14,165 bases of DNA, taken from assembly GCA_964496035.1 (NCBI GenBank), contig CAZBXI010000038.1, positions 1 through 14,165 on the forward strand, read 5' to 3'. Shown piece by piece: positions 1 to 6,910 of this stretch. A model generated the notes under the pieces. That model had not been told where the DNA came from, did no database searches, and saw nothing but the letters and a program-made list of their open reading frames with translations. Numbering within the stretch: position 1 is the first letter of the stretch; each line of letters begins with the position of its first letter. Source of the stretch: EX4484-217-1 sp964496035 (GTDB lineage Archaea; Thermoproteota; Thermoprotei_A; EX4484-217-1). A program made the translations under genes and the position numbers.

Positions 1-2
1 TA

Positions 3-770
3 TTCTTCGTTGTTATTTTAGTTTTCTCATTGCTAGGATACTTTCTAGTGAAGATCAAAGGGCCTAAAGCAATAGAGTACTTCTCATTCTTCGGAGGACT
101 AGTCCACAGCGAAGCAGCAGTTGTAAGTATAATTAAACTAAGAAAGCATCTGAGGATTCCTAACTCTATAGTTTCTGGAAGTATAATAATAGCTTCTACG
201 GCTATGGTTTTTAGAAATATTATGTTAACTCTCGTAATGTTAGCTGTTACTGTAGGATATATAATATTCGGTGAAGTTTCTTTCATGATTTTCGCCATAG
301 CGTTCCTAATATCCGCTCTTGAAGGATACTTTATGGTTAAGCTGGCATTTGCAGCACCAATACCTATTTCCGAGGAGAAAATTAAAGGCATGGAAATAGC
401 TAAGCCTATAAGTTACTCCATAGCCCTAAGAGCTCTCCTAATATTTACAGCAATGCTCATAATAGTAACGTACGCTACCTTCGCCTTTGGAGAACATGGA
501 GTAATAGTTTCATCAATTTTCGGAGGGCTTGTAAGTGCTGAAGCCCTCATCTTCACAGTGTTTTCCCTCTTATCAGCAAAGAAAATAGCAGTAAATACAG
601 CTCTTGCAGCAGCTCTCCTAGCTACAGGCTCGGCAATAATAAACAAAATTTTCTTCGCAAAAGCTGCTGGAGCAGAAAGCGACATATTAAAACAAATAAT
701 TTGGCAATTACTGATACTAACACTGCCTGTTGAAGTAGCTGGCTTATATATAGCATTTCTTACGGGATAA
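3..770 (+). CDS. DUF4010/MgtC-like multi-pass membrane protein, 5' partial
   Basis: The reading frame is open to the left window edge, so the N-terminus is missing. A TTG at 30 could serve as a start, but the codons before it (FFVVILVFS) are hydrophobic and continuous with the protein. I see about eight hydrophobic segments with few charged loops, as in the DUF4010 part of MgtC/SapB-family proteins. The visible part has an internal duplication: FGGLVHSEA (nt 90-116) and FGGLVSAEA (nt 519-545), each followed by an equally long stretch ending in a small-residue-rich helix. Transport or ion-related roles are suggested for the family, but the substrate is not known. The gene ends two bases before the ssb TATA box, so it is probably not cotranscribed with ssb. 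Family assignment is from remembered motifs; another small-residue-rich transporter family is possible. Confidence 0.65.
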   Translation, partial: FFVVILVFSLLGYFLVKIKGPKAIEYFSFFGGLVHSEAAVVSIIKLRKHLRIPNSIVSGSIIIASTAMVFRNIMLTLVMLAVTVGYIIFGEVSFMIFAIAFLISALEGYFMVKLAFAAPIPISEEKIKGMEIAKPISYSIALRALLIFTAMLIIVTYATFAFGEHGVIVSSIFGGLVSAEALIFTVFSLLSAKKIAVNTALAAALLATGSAIINKIFFAKAAGAESDILKQIIWQLLILTLPVEVAGLYIAFLTG

Positions 771-771
771 A

Positions 772-782
772 GTTTATATAAT
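772..782 (+). promoter_or_regulatory. TATA box of the ssb operon
   Basis: GTTTATATAAT lies directly after the stop codon of the upstream gene, with an A-rich BRE-like stretch (ATAAAG) before it. The usual archaeal spacing of about 25 bases puts the transcript start near 800, just at the hairpin that follows. Confidence 0.65.
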
Positions 783-795
783 ACGGCCTATAAAT

Positions 796-840
796 GGGAC
801 TTGTCCCGCAAGAAATCGTTTACGATTTCTTGCTGGGACG
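796..840 (+). promoter_or_regulatory. 5' leader hairpin of ssb with a competing small hairpin
   Basis: GTCCCGCAAGAAATCG (803-818) pairs with CGATTTCTTGC (823-833) plus GGGAC (835-839). This gives a 16-bp stem with one bulged T (834) and a TTTA loop. A second GGGAC at 796-800 can instead pair with GTCCC at 803-807, so the 5' arm has two mutually exclusive partners. By TATA spacing the hairpin sits at or very near the 5' end of the ssb mRNA and ends about 25 bases before the start codon. It could protect the 5' end, regulate translation, or be the terminator of the upstream gene. The pairing is seen directly; the function is inferred. Confidence 0.6.
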
Positions 841-865
841 CTAAGTGTGAAAGAGTGGAAAACAT

Positions 866-1285
866 TTGGGTAAAGAAGTAAAAATTAAGGACCTCAAACC
901 TGGAATGGACAACATAACAATAAAGGTAAGAGTTCTAGAGGCAAGTAAACCTAAGGTTATCCAGACAAGAAAAGGTTCTAGAGTAATATCGGAAGCACTT
1001 GTAGGCGATGAAACCGGAAGAACAAGAATGACCCTTTGGGGTCGGAAAGCTGGTAGTATTGAGGCGGGAGAAGTTATTAGACTTAAAAAAGCATTCGTCA
1101 CAGCATTTAGAGGAGTAGCTCAACTAAACATAGGGAAACAAGGGGAAATAGTAAGACTTGATGACAGCGAAGTTGTAGCCTCTAATAAAATCCCGGAAAA
1201 CTCTCCTAAAGCTGAAACCTCTAGACGCCCCTACAAGAGAATGTCATTTAAAAAATTCGGTAGAAAAGGTGGGCGAAGGGAGTAA
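866..1285 (+). CDS. ssb: Single-stranded DNA-binding protein, crenarchaeal single-OB-fold type
   Basis: This 139-residue protein binds and protects ssDNA in replication and repair. It closely follows the Sulfolobus SSB pattern (about 148 residues): one OB fold over residues 5-105, with VLEASK (23-28), VGDETGR (46-52) and LWG (57-59), then a flexible basic tail ending in GRKGGRRE. W58 matches the stacking tryptophan W56 of Sulfolobus SSB and F81 matches F79. F77 replaces the second stacking tryptophan W75, a conservative aromatic swap. The tail is basic, whereas the Sulfolobus tail ends in an acidic stretch, so partner binding may differ. The TTG start at 866 is chosen because an in-frame TGA lies at 848-850 and GAGTGG at 853-858 can act as SD. 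It is first in an operon with the PqqD-like gene two bases downstream. Confidence 0.9.
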   Translation: MGKEVKIKDLKPGMDNITIKVRVLEASKPKVIQTRKGSRVISEALVGDETGRTRMTLWGRKAGSIEAGEVIRLKKAFVTAFRGVAQLNIGKQGEIVRLDDSEVVASNKIPENSPKAETSRRPYKRMSFKKFGRKGGRRE

Positions 1286-1287
1286 TA

Positions 1288-1557
1288 ATGACGGAAGAAA
1301 TTTTAGGTAAAAAACCTGTGAGAAGAGGAACACCTGTAGGAAGAAGCGACGAAGGATACATTATTAGTTTAGATGAGGATCACGCTTATACGCTAAACCC
1401 CGCGGCATTTTACATATGGCTTCTATGTAGCGGAGAATTAACAGTTAATGAGATAATAGATAAGGTAGCTGATGCTACAGGGATTAAAAGAGAAGACCTT
1501 GAAGAACCTGTGAATTTCATCATTAAAGAACTGCTTAGAGTAAAGCTTATCGAGTAA
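1288..1557 (+). CDS. PqqD-family small winged-helix (RRE-fold) protein
   Basis: An 89-residue protein with the PqqD-type layout. An N-terminal beta region (GYIISLDEDHAYTLNP) is followed by the family hallmark of a near-invariant asparagine-proline and aromatic/tryptophan helix (LNPAAFYIWLL), then an EIIDKVADATG helix and a C-terminal helix ending LLRVKLIE. PqqD-like domains bind precursor peptides and present them to radical SAM enzymes in RiPP and PQQ maturation. No radical SAM gene or precursor peptide is visible here, so the partner is unknown. The ATG is two bases after the ssb stop, with AGGGAG (1276-1281) as SD, so it is cotranscribed and probably coupled with ssb. A PQQ role is unlikely; a free-standing RRE-like adaptor is the cautious reading. 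Confidence 0.75.
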   Translation: MTEEILGKKPVRRGTPVGRSDEGYIISLDEDHAYTLNPAAFYIWLLCSGELTVNEIIDKVADATGIKREDLEEPVNFIIKELLRVKLIE

Positions 1558-1602
1558 ACGTAGCTCGGGCAACGTAGAAGTAAAATAAAAAGAACATAAT
1601 AC

Positions 1603-1622
1603 TCTTTTCTTTTTCCCTTTTA
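1603..1622 (+). terminator. T-rich terminator after the ssb-pqqD-like operon
   Basis: A pyrimidine tract with three T runs (TTTT, TTTTT, TTTT) starts about 45 bases after the PqqD-like stop codon and before the next promoter. Oligo-T tracts are the usual archaeal intrinsic termination signal. Confidence 0.5.
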
Positions 1623-1655
1623 AAGAATTTTAATAGTCGTATAGTATCTGTAACA

Positions 1656-1667
1656 ATATATATTTTG
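1656..1667 (+). promoter_or_regulatory. TATA box of the ArlH-like gene
   Basis: AATATATATTTT lies about 40 bases before the proposed start. The expected transcript start is near 1685, giving a leader of about 17-26 bases depending on the start codon used. Confidence 0.5.
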
Positions 1668-1701
1668 CTAAGTTAAAACACAATAGCTAGGTATCTGAAG
1701 G

Positions 1702-2349
1702 GTGTACCTATTGGAGAGACCTATAAGGCTAGGTATACCCGTTCTAGACGAGTATTTGGGCACATTAAAACCGGGAACAACTATACTAGTTGAAGGTTCA
1801 CCAAATACTTATCCCTACCTTCTCCTACATAGAATAGGGTATAGTATTTCTAAGGCTGGTATGAGAGTAACATATATTGTTCTAGGAGACGATGTGGAAG
1901 ATTATAGAGAAGCAGCAATAAACGTGGGTTTAGACATACGGACCGCTGAAAGGGAATACTTGTGGGAATACTATTCTGCAGCTAATATTGACGAACTGTG
2001 GAATATACTTAACAAAGAATTATCAAAGTCCGTAATAATAATTGACGCATCATCGTTAGCAGAAATGTCGTACGAAGGTATTATGAAACTAAAGCACTAC
2101 GCAAAAACATGGAATACATGTATATTTTTACAAGTAACTCCTAATGTAATAAGAGATGATGTATTATTGGTCATGGAAAGATTGTTTGACGTAATAGTTG
2201 AACTTAAGGTAAGTATTATCGGTACTGAAGTAAGGTATTTAATGCTATTTAAGAAGCACAAGAAAATGCCTAAAAAAAGCCTCATAGTAACATACTCCAT
2301 AGGAGCACAAGGAGTGAGAATAGAACAGCTTAGGAAAGTACCGTACTAA
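1702..2349 (+). CDS. RecA/KaiC-fold protein with degenerate Walker A, ArlH-like
   Basis: A 215-residue protein that starts like KaiC/ArlH ATPases (RLGIPVLDEYLGTLKPGTTILVEG), but the P-loop position reads GSPNTYPY (residues 32-39), with no lysine and no GK[ST]. Walker B survives as VIIID (D115), and the remaining strands and helices of a RecA core can be followed to the C-terminus. It is close to the size of ArlH (FlaH), the archaellum protein that docks on the ArlI ATPase. The next gene is an ArlI/TadA-type ATPase, then two platform proteins, so the gene order mimics arlH-arlI-arlJ. I infer a non-catalytic or differently regulated motor partner. Start is uncertain: GTG 1702 uses AGGT at 1689-1692; TTG 1711 uses GGTG at 1701-1704. 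It has its own promoter, as does the ATPase gene. Confidence 0.65.
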   Translation: MYLLERPIRLGIPVLDEYLGTLKPGTTILVEGSPNTYPYLLLHRIGYSISKAGMRVTYIVLGDDVEDYREAAINVGLDIRTAEREYLWEYYSAANIDELWNILNKELSKSVIIIDASSLAEMSYEGIMKLKHYAKTWNTCIFLQVTPNVIRDDVLLVMERLFDVIVELKVSIIGTEVRYLMLFKKHKKMPKKSLIVTYSIGAQGVRIEQLRKVPY

Positions 2350-2408
2350 TCTAGGTGTAAATAGGGCGAAAATACCTGCTATAGCAAAATTTACTTTAAA
2401 GCAGTCAA

Positions 2409-2420
2409 TTTTAAATATAC
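2409..2420 (+). promoter_or_regulatory. TATA box of the secretion ATPase operon
   Basis: TTTTAAATATAC lies about 40 bases before the ATPase start. The expected transcript start is near 2440, leaving a leader of about 18 bases that contains AGGG. The three-gene ATPase/platform operon can therefore be made apart from the ArlH-like gene. Confidence 0.55.
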
Positions 2421-2457
2421 TTGGAATAGTTAGAAAGAAATGTTTTAGGGAAACTGA

Positions 2458-4056
2458 ATGGGTATTTTAGAGAAGATAAAGAGAAAATTGAACAATAGTT
2501 CAGATACCAGTTTAGGGAAGGAAAAAGCCGTAGCCAAAACTATCCCTGCAGAGGTGAAAAAGGAAAAACCGAAGAAAAGAGTCCTTGTAAAGAACATTTA
2601 TGCTGTAAACCCGCCATACGCATATGTAATAATATATGTTGATGAGAAAGGAATTTTAAGATACAGTGTTCTAGAACCATATCTTGTTCCTGAAGAGAAG
2701 ATGTACTACAAAGAGATAAAGGAGCTAATACTTGAAGAAGCGAGAATACCTATAACAGCGTTAAGAGATTATAAGAAAGCTTCAGAGGCACTATCGGAAA
2801 CCATAGATAAAATTGTAAAAGAGTTCAAAATTAAGCTTCAAAAAGAATCCATAAATAAAATTAAGTACTACATAATAAGAGACCTTGTAGGATATGGTAA
2901 AATAGATCCTATGTACAGAGATCCTTACGTTGAAGATATTGTTTGCGATGGTTATGGCATACCAGTATATGTTTATCATAGGGACTTTGAATGGATGCCA
3001 ACAAATGTTGTGTTTGAGAATCCTGAGGAACTAGAAAGCTTTATAAGAAGATTGGCTTTCCGAGCAGGTCAGAGTATAACTTATGCTAGACCAATAGTTG
3101 AAGGACCGCTACCTCCTGAAGGTTTTAGAGCACATTTAACGTTGAAAGAAGTTTCCCGTAGAGGAAGCACGTTCACTATTAGAAAATACAGTATTGAACC
3201 ATACACGGTAATTAACCTATTGAAATTTAACACACTAAGTACTGATGTAGCTGCATACCTATGGCTTTTAATAGATAATGTGATGAGCTTCATGGTTTTA
3301 GGCCCTATGGCTTCAGGAAAAACAACATTGCTAAACGCTATTGCCATGATGATAAGGCCTGAAGCAAAAATAGTTACAATAGAGGAAACACCGGAACTAA
3401 GACTTCCGCATGAAAACTGGGTTCCCATGACTGTAAGGCCGAGTTTTGAGCCAGGCGTAGAAGACATAACGTTATTTGAGCTTCTGAAAAGTGCGTTAAG
3501 GCAAAGACCCGAATATATTATCGTCGGTGAAATTAGAGGTAGAGAAGCATACACGTTCTTCCAAGCAATGGCTGTAGGCCATGGAGGATTAACAACAATA
3601 CATGGTGAAAGCGTTCAAGCAGTCATTTCAAGGCTAGAAAACGAGCCAATGAATATTCCTAGAGTTCTAATACCGTTAATTAAGGCTTTCGTACACATGG
3701 GCAGGGTTAAGGTTAGAGGAGAAATAATGAGGAGGGTCTTAAGAGTTGTAGAAACTGTAGGCATAGACACAGCGACTAAGGAAGTAATATTAAATGAAGT
3801 ATATGCCTGGGACCCTGTAACAGATTCCTGGAAGTTCGCTGGTAGAAGCTACGCATTCGAACACATAGCAACAAACAGAGGTTTACCTTTAAGCGAAATA
3901 TATAAGGACTTCGAGAGAAGAAAAGTTGTCCTTAAATGGATGGAGCAAAAGAACATGGTAAGGTTCTCCGAAGTAGCCGATGTTCTGAGAAAATACTACC
4001 AAGATCCCGAAGAAACTTATAGACATGCAGAATCAGAACTTAGGAGGATAGAGTAA
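2458..4056 (+). CDS. Type II/IV secretion (GspE/TadA/ArlI-type) pilus motor ATPase
   Basis: A 532-residue cytoplasmic hexameric-type ATPase that powers assembly of type IV pilus-like filaments or archaella. Walker A is GPMASGKTT (282-290, K288). Walker B lies in EYIIVGEIRGRE (352-363, catalytic-type E358) and the His box in GHGGLTTIHGES (374-385). The N-terminal domain includes the typical DLVGYGKIDPMYRDPYVEDI stretch around residues 142-161. The first 45 residues are lysine-rich and probably disordered. Length matches archaeal ArlI/TadA proteins, which run near 500 residues. The ATPase is followed with no gap by a platform gene, and its last codons carry the strong SD for that gene. No pilin, prepilin peptidase or archaellum-specific arlF/G gene is visible, so whether it builds an adhesive pilus, an archaellum or a secretion device cannot be told from here. 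Confidence 0.92.
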   Translation: MGILEKIKRKLNNSSDTSLGKEKAVAKTIPAEVKKEKPKKRVLVKNIYAVNPPYAYVIIYVDEKGILRYSVLEPYLVPEEKMYYKEIKELILEEARIPITALRDYKKASEALSETIDKIVKEFKIKLQKESINKIKYYIIRDLVGYGKIDPMYRDPYVEDIVCDGYGIPVYVYHRDFEWMPTNVVFENPEELESFIRRLAFRAGQSITYARPIVEGPLPPEGFRAHLTLKEVSRRGSTFTIRKYSIEPYTVINLLKFNTLSTDVAAYLWLLIDNVMSFMVLGPMASGKTTLLNAIAMMIRPEAKIVTIEETPELRLPHENWVPMTVRPSFEPGVEDITLFELLKSALRQRPEYIIVGEIRGREAYTFFQAMAVGHGGLTTIHGESVQAVISRLENEPMNIPRVLIPLIKAFVHMGRVKVRGEIMRRVLRVVETVGIDTATKEVILNEVYAWDPVTDSWKFAGRSYAFEHIATNRGLPLSEIYKDFERRKVVLKWMEQKNMVRFSEVADVLRKYYQDPEETYRHAESELRRIE

Positions 4057-4941
4057 ATGGGGATATCTCACCTAGCCTATAGGGTATTTAAAGGTAAGAG
4101 CATATACAACATTGCTCTCAAAAATTTAAGCTGGCTTGACCCGTACTTAACGTACTCAGGTTTTAAAATATCTTTACGCAGATATGTAGCTACGATAGTG
4201 TTTATTACTATACTTTCATTCTCGCTATCACTACCGTTAACGTATGTTTTCCATGTATACATACTAGGAATTAATGTGTTGTTTAGTATAGTAGCCTCTA
4301 TAATCCTCTCTCTGATAGTATCCACCTTAACCCTAGCATTGCTAATATATTTGCCCGTTTTTAAAGCTAAAAGCAAGCTTGAGCTTTTAGAAACCAGACT
4401 TCCATACATAGTATCGTATATGGCTGTACTATCATATGCTGGAAGAAATATGGAAAGTATAATAGCAAAACTAGCTGAAAAGGGAAAATTATTTGGTATA
4501 GAGGAACCGGCTATTAGAATGCTTAGGAGAATATTTATTTTAGGTCAAGATACTGCGAGGATGCTTATGGACGAATCAAGAAAAACTCCCTCTACAGTCT
4601 TTTCTTCGCTACTTGAAAGCTTAGCAGGAATTGTAGAAACAGGTAAGGGACTAAATGAGTTTCTGGAATCAGAATTTATGAATCTCCTAAGAAATAGGGA
4701 AGCTAAAGTTAAAGAGGTTATGAATTCTATGGCTGTTTTAATGGAGGTTTTCATTAGCCTTGTTGTTGTTATGCCCTTGGTTTTAACCATTATGCTATCA
4801 ATAATGGCCTCTCTTGGAGCAATAGCGTTACCTATTAGTCCGTTACAAATACTATTTCTAGTACATTTCATAATAGCTCCAACAATAGCTGTAATGATTG
4901 TTTTAATGATTGACTCCTTGGTATCTAAAGTTTCGGTGTAG
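4057..4941 (+). CDS. Type II secretion F-domain platform membrane protein, first half (TadB-like)
   Basis: A 294-residue inner platform protein of a pilus-like system. Two N-terminal membrane segments (roughly residues 43-65 and 70-103) precede a soluble T2SF-type helical region containing LETRLPYIVSYMAVLSYAGRNME and the GIVETGKGLNEFL stretch. Two further membrane segments lie near the C-terminus (about 223-250 and 260-287). This is the TadB/TadC topology. The platform binds the motor ATPase on the cytoplasmic side and takes pilins from the membrane. The ATG directly follows the TAA of the ATPase gene, and AGGAGGAT at 4042-4049 inside that gene is a near-perfect SD, so the two are translationally coupled. 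In archaellum systems the platform (ArlJ) is a single longer protein; here it would be built from this protein plus the next one. Confidence 0.82.
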   Translation: MGISHLAYRVFKGKSIYNIALKNLSWLDPYLTYSGFKISLRRYVATIVFITILSFSLSLPLTYVFHVYILGINVLFSIVASIILSLIVSTLTLALLIYLPVFKAKSKLELLETRLPYIVSYMAVLSYAGRNMESIIAKLAEKGKLFGIEEPAIRMLRRIFILGQDTARMLMDESRKTPSTVFSSLLESLAGIVETGKGLNEFLESEFMNLLRNREAKVKEVMNSMAVLMEVFISLVVVMPLVLTIMLSIMASLGAIALPISPLQILFLVHFIIAPTIAVMIVLMIDSLVSKVSV

Positions 4942-4945
4942 GTTA

Positions 4946-5878
4946 ATGGCAAGATACCTTAAAAGAAGAAGGGTAGTATCTAAAGACACCTTAGCGTTAG
5001 TATCTTCATCTCTTATAGCATTGCTTGTTCTTTTTGCAAACCTTATAGTTTTCAAGATAGCTGACTATACGAAAACGCTAGTGATAGCCGGACCCTTACC
5101 CGTTTTGCTACCATATGATGTAAATTTTATAAATACCTTAGTCTTGTTTGTAATAATACTGATAACACCATATGCCCTAGTTAAATACATGAACTATAGA
5201 CGGAAACGCAAAGTAGAACTTCTAATTCCTATATTCCTATATGATCTTGCGGGGCTTGTTAGAGCGGGGTACACTGTACCTAAGGCATTAGAAATAGAAT
5301 CAGAAAAAGATTTAGGTCCATTAACTGATCTTATAAAGAAGGCTGTTACAAGGATTATTCTTGGTGAGGATGTTTCTAGAGCTCTAAGTGAAACATTTAA
5401 GGATCAAACATTAATCACGAGAAGGTTTATTGAAACAGTAGCTGAAGCGCATGAGAGTGGTGGAAGAGCAGCACAAGTACTTTCGGGTGCTTCATCGCAT
5501 GCAGCAAGGCTTGAAGCGTTTGAGGAGGAAAGACGTAGAAGCATGAAGGTGTATGTTTCAATAATTTATGCTTCAATAATAATATTCATGGTTGCTTCGG
5601 CATTTTTATTGTTCTTTAATACAGCACTCTACGAATCTGTTAGAAGAGGTGGCGGACGATTATTCGCCATATTATTAACACCCGAGCAGATGAAGGGACT
5701 ACTGTACTACACAACTTTGCTTATTGCCGCTCCTTCATGTATAGCAATAGGTAAAATAAGCTCAGGAACCATAGTTGAGGGAGTTTTACATATGGCATTC
5801 CTTTACATAATAATAGCGTTATTCTATACTAATGTGGATTACTTGGTTTCAATGCTTATGTCTTTTCTTCCTCTTTAA
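4946..5878 (+). CDS. Type II secretion F-domain platform membrane protein, second half (TadC-like)
   Basis: A 310-residue partner of the preceding protein. After a very basic N-terminus (MARYLKRRR) come two membrane segments (about 16-37 and 48-72). The T2SF domain follows: PIFLYDLAGLVRAGYTVPKA then an AEAHESGGRAAQVL stretch typical of these proteins. About three C-terminal membrane segments end in FYTNVDYLVSMLMSFLPL. An ATG at 4910 in the same frame would overlap the upstream gene by 32 bases. I prefer ATG 4946 because GGTG at 4935-4938 is correctly spaced and the short gap fits an operon. The two platform proteins together are about 600 residues. The 3' end overlaps the convergent zinc-ribbon gene by 23 bases (5856-5878), so the two transcripts would have complementary ends. 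Confidence 0.82.
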   Translation: MARYLKRRRVVSKDTLALVSSSLIALLVLFANLIVFKIADYTKTLVIAGPLPVLLPYDVNFINTLVLFVIILITPYALVKYMNYRRKRKVELLIPIFLYDLAGLVRAGYTVPKALEIESEKDLGPLTDLIKKAVTRIILGEDVSRALSETFKDQTLITRRFIETVAEAHESGGRAAQVLSGASSHAARLEAFEEERRRSMKVYVSIIYASIIIFMVASAFLLFFNTALYESVRRGGGRLFAILLTPEQMKGLLYYTTLLIAAPSCIAIGKISSGTIVEGVLHMAFLYIIIALFYTNVDYLVSMLMSFLPL

Positions 5879-6857
5879 ACCTCTTAATGAGCTCAAGTAT
5901 TTGATTAAGTATTTCAGTAATGGACTTTCCAGAAACCAAGTTAACACCTTGGCTTGAAGCAACTTTTCTCACACTTTCCGATGAGCTGTCTGTTACATAG
6001 ATGTACTTTATGCCTGGGAAGTCCATGAACTTAGCTATGTGAGCTAATAAGTCAGTTATTTGTGATTCAGCAGAATTTACAGGCCTATAGTCTACGCCTA
6101 TTAATGACTTATCTGATCGAACTATAATATCGAATCTATGGTTTACACCTGAAATTCCCTTTAACCTTGCGTCCTTTTCTACATGGAATCCTTTAGAAGT
6201 AAGCGAGAGCAATATTAGATTTCTTATCAAGTCTCCTGATTGTAGGAGCTTAATACCGTAATCTGTTGTTCTATACATGTAAACTGCCCTGTATCTTGCA
6301 GTTGTTGTGTCGAACTCATGTAGGCAGTTTCGACATTTAAACTCTATTTTAGGTTTGTCAGCTCTCCTACCACAATCCATACATTCAAAGATTTCACCTA
6401 AAATCCTATAGTCAATTCCTTCTTCACGTAAAGCTATTTTACAATTAGGACAAACTAACTCCTCGATTCCTCCTTTTGAACGCCGAATAAATTTTAGCTT
6501 TGTATCGACGAATCCGCAGGTTATGTGTTGTAATATCTCTGTTCTAACCATGTTTATAGAGCCGCATGAAGGACATTTAAACCTCGTACTTACATGTATT
6601 TTACCGCACGAAGGACACTCAATGACTCTATCTATTATTTTCTCTTCAACTAAGCCTAGCTCTATGAGAGTTTTCATTTTCTCCTGCCATTCAGGAAACT
6701 TCTTCATTCTAGGATATTCTATGCCCTGCTCAAGCCTAATTTTAGGGATTATTTCTCTTTCCTCAACCATGATTTCAAGTATTTTGAGTAGAGCTGGATC
6801 TTTAAGCAGCGTTTCAGCAAGTATTAACTCCTTACTTTTCTCTACAGCTATGCTCAA
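5856..6857 (-). CDS. Multi-zinc-ribbon (TackOD1-like) protein with C-terminal restriction-endonuclease-like domain
   Basis: A 333-residue soluble protein. Residues 1-80 are helical and charged, possibly winged-helix. Residues 81-180 carry paired cysteines C81/C84, C95/C98, C135/C138, C158/C161 and C174/C177, plus H111/C114, with the pattern GIDYRILGEIFECMDCG followed by FKCRNC. This resembles the zinc-ribbon module I recall as thaumarchaeal output domain 1, described in TACK-archaeal signalling proteins. Residues 205-325 look like a PD-(D/E)xK fold: an amphipathic helix, then HRFDIIV (D242), GVDYR (D255, R257), a long helix, KYIYVTDSSS and a final helix. The usual catalytic lysine is an arginine, so nuclease activity is uncertain. 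TTG at 6857 is chosen because a TATA box lies about 35 bases upstream. Its 3' end overlaps the pilus operon. Confidence 0.6.
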   Translation of the reverse strand: MSIAVEKSKELILAETLLKDPALLKILEIMVEEREIIPKIRLEQGIEYPRMKKFPEWQEKMKTLIELGLVEEKIIDRVIECPSCGKIHVSTRFKCPSCGSINMVRTEILQHITCGFVDTKLKFIRRSKGGIEELVCPNCKIALREEGIDYRILGEIFECMDCGRRADKPKIEFKCRNCLHEFDTTTARYRAVYMYRTTDYGIKLLQSGDLIRNLILLSLTSKGFHVEKDARLKGISGVNHRFDIIVRSDKSLIGVDYRPVNSAESQITDLLAHIAKFMDFPGIKYIYVTDSSSESVRKVASSQGVNLVSGKSITEILNQILELIKRFKEEEKT

Positions 6858-6887
6858 AAACGATACACCAGCTTATGCACTTACTGT

Positions 6888-6898
6888 GTAAAATATAG
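6888..6898 (-). promoter_or_regulatory. TATA box of the zinc-ribbon gene
   Basis: On the minus strand this reads CTATATTTTAC, about 31 bases before the TTG start. It predicts a transcript with a leader of roughly 10 bases, independent of the DUF488 gene upstream. Confidence 0.5.
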
Positions 6899-6910
6899 CC
6901 CTATTACTTT

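Noticed and set aside
1682..1692. The 11-mer AATAGCTAGGT occurs here and again at 8004-8014, each just before a gene start.
   Set aside because: It probably reflects shared SD-like composition (AGGT); two copies with different spacing to the start codon do not support a common regulatory site.
3081..3554. A 157-codon open frame on the minus strand inside the secretion ATPase gene.
   Set aside because: It is antisense to conserved Walker A and B coding sequence and has no promoter or SD; a composition shadow.
4910..4945. Longer N-terminus for the second platform protein from ATG 4910.
   Set aside because: It would overlap the upstream gene by 32 bases with no SD; ATG 4946 has GGTG at ideal spacing and begins with the usual basic cytoplasmic end.
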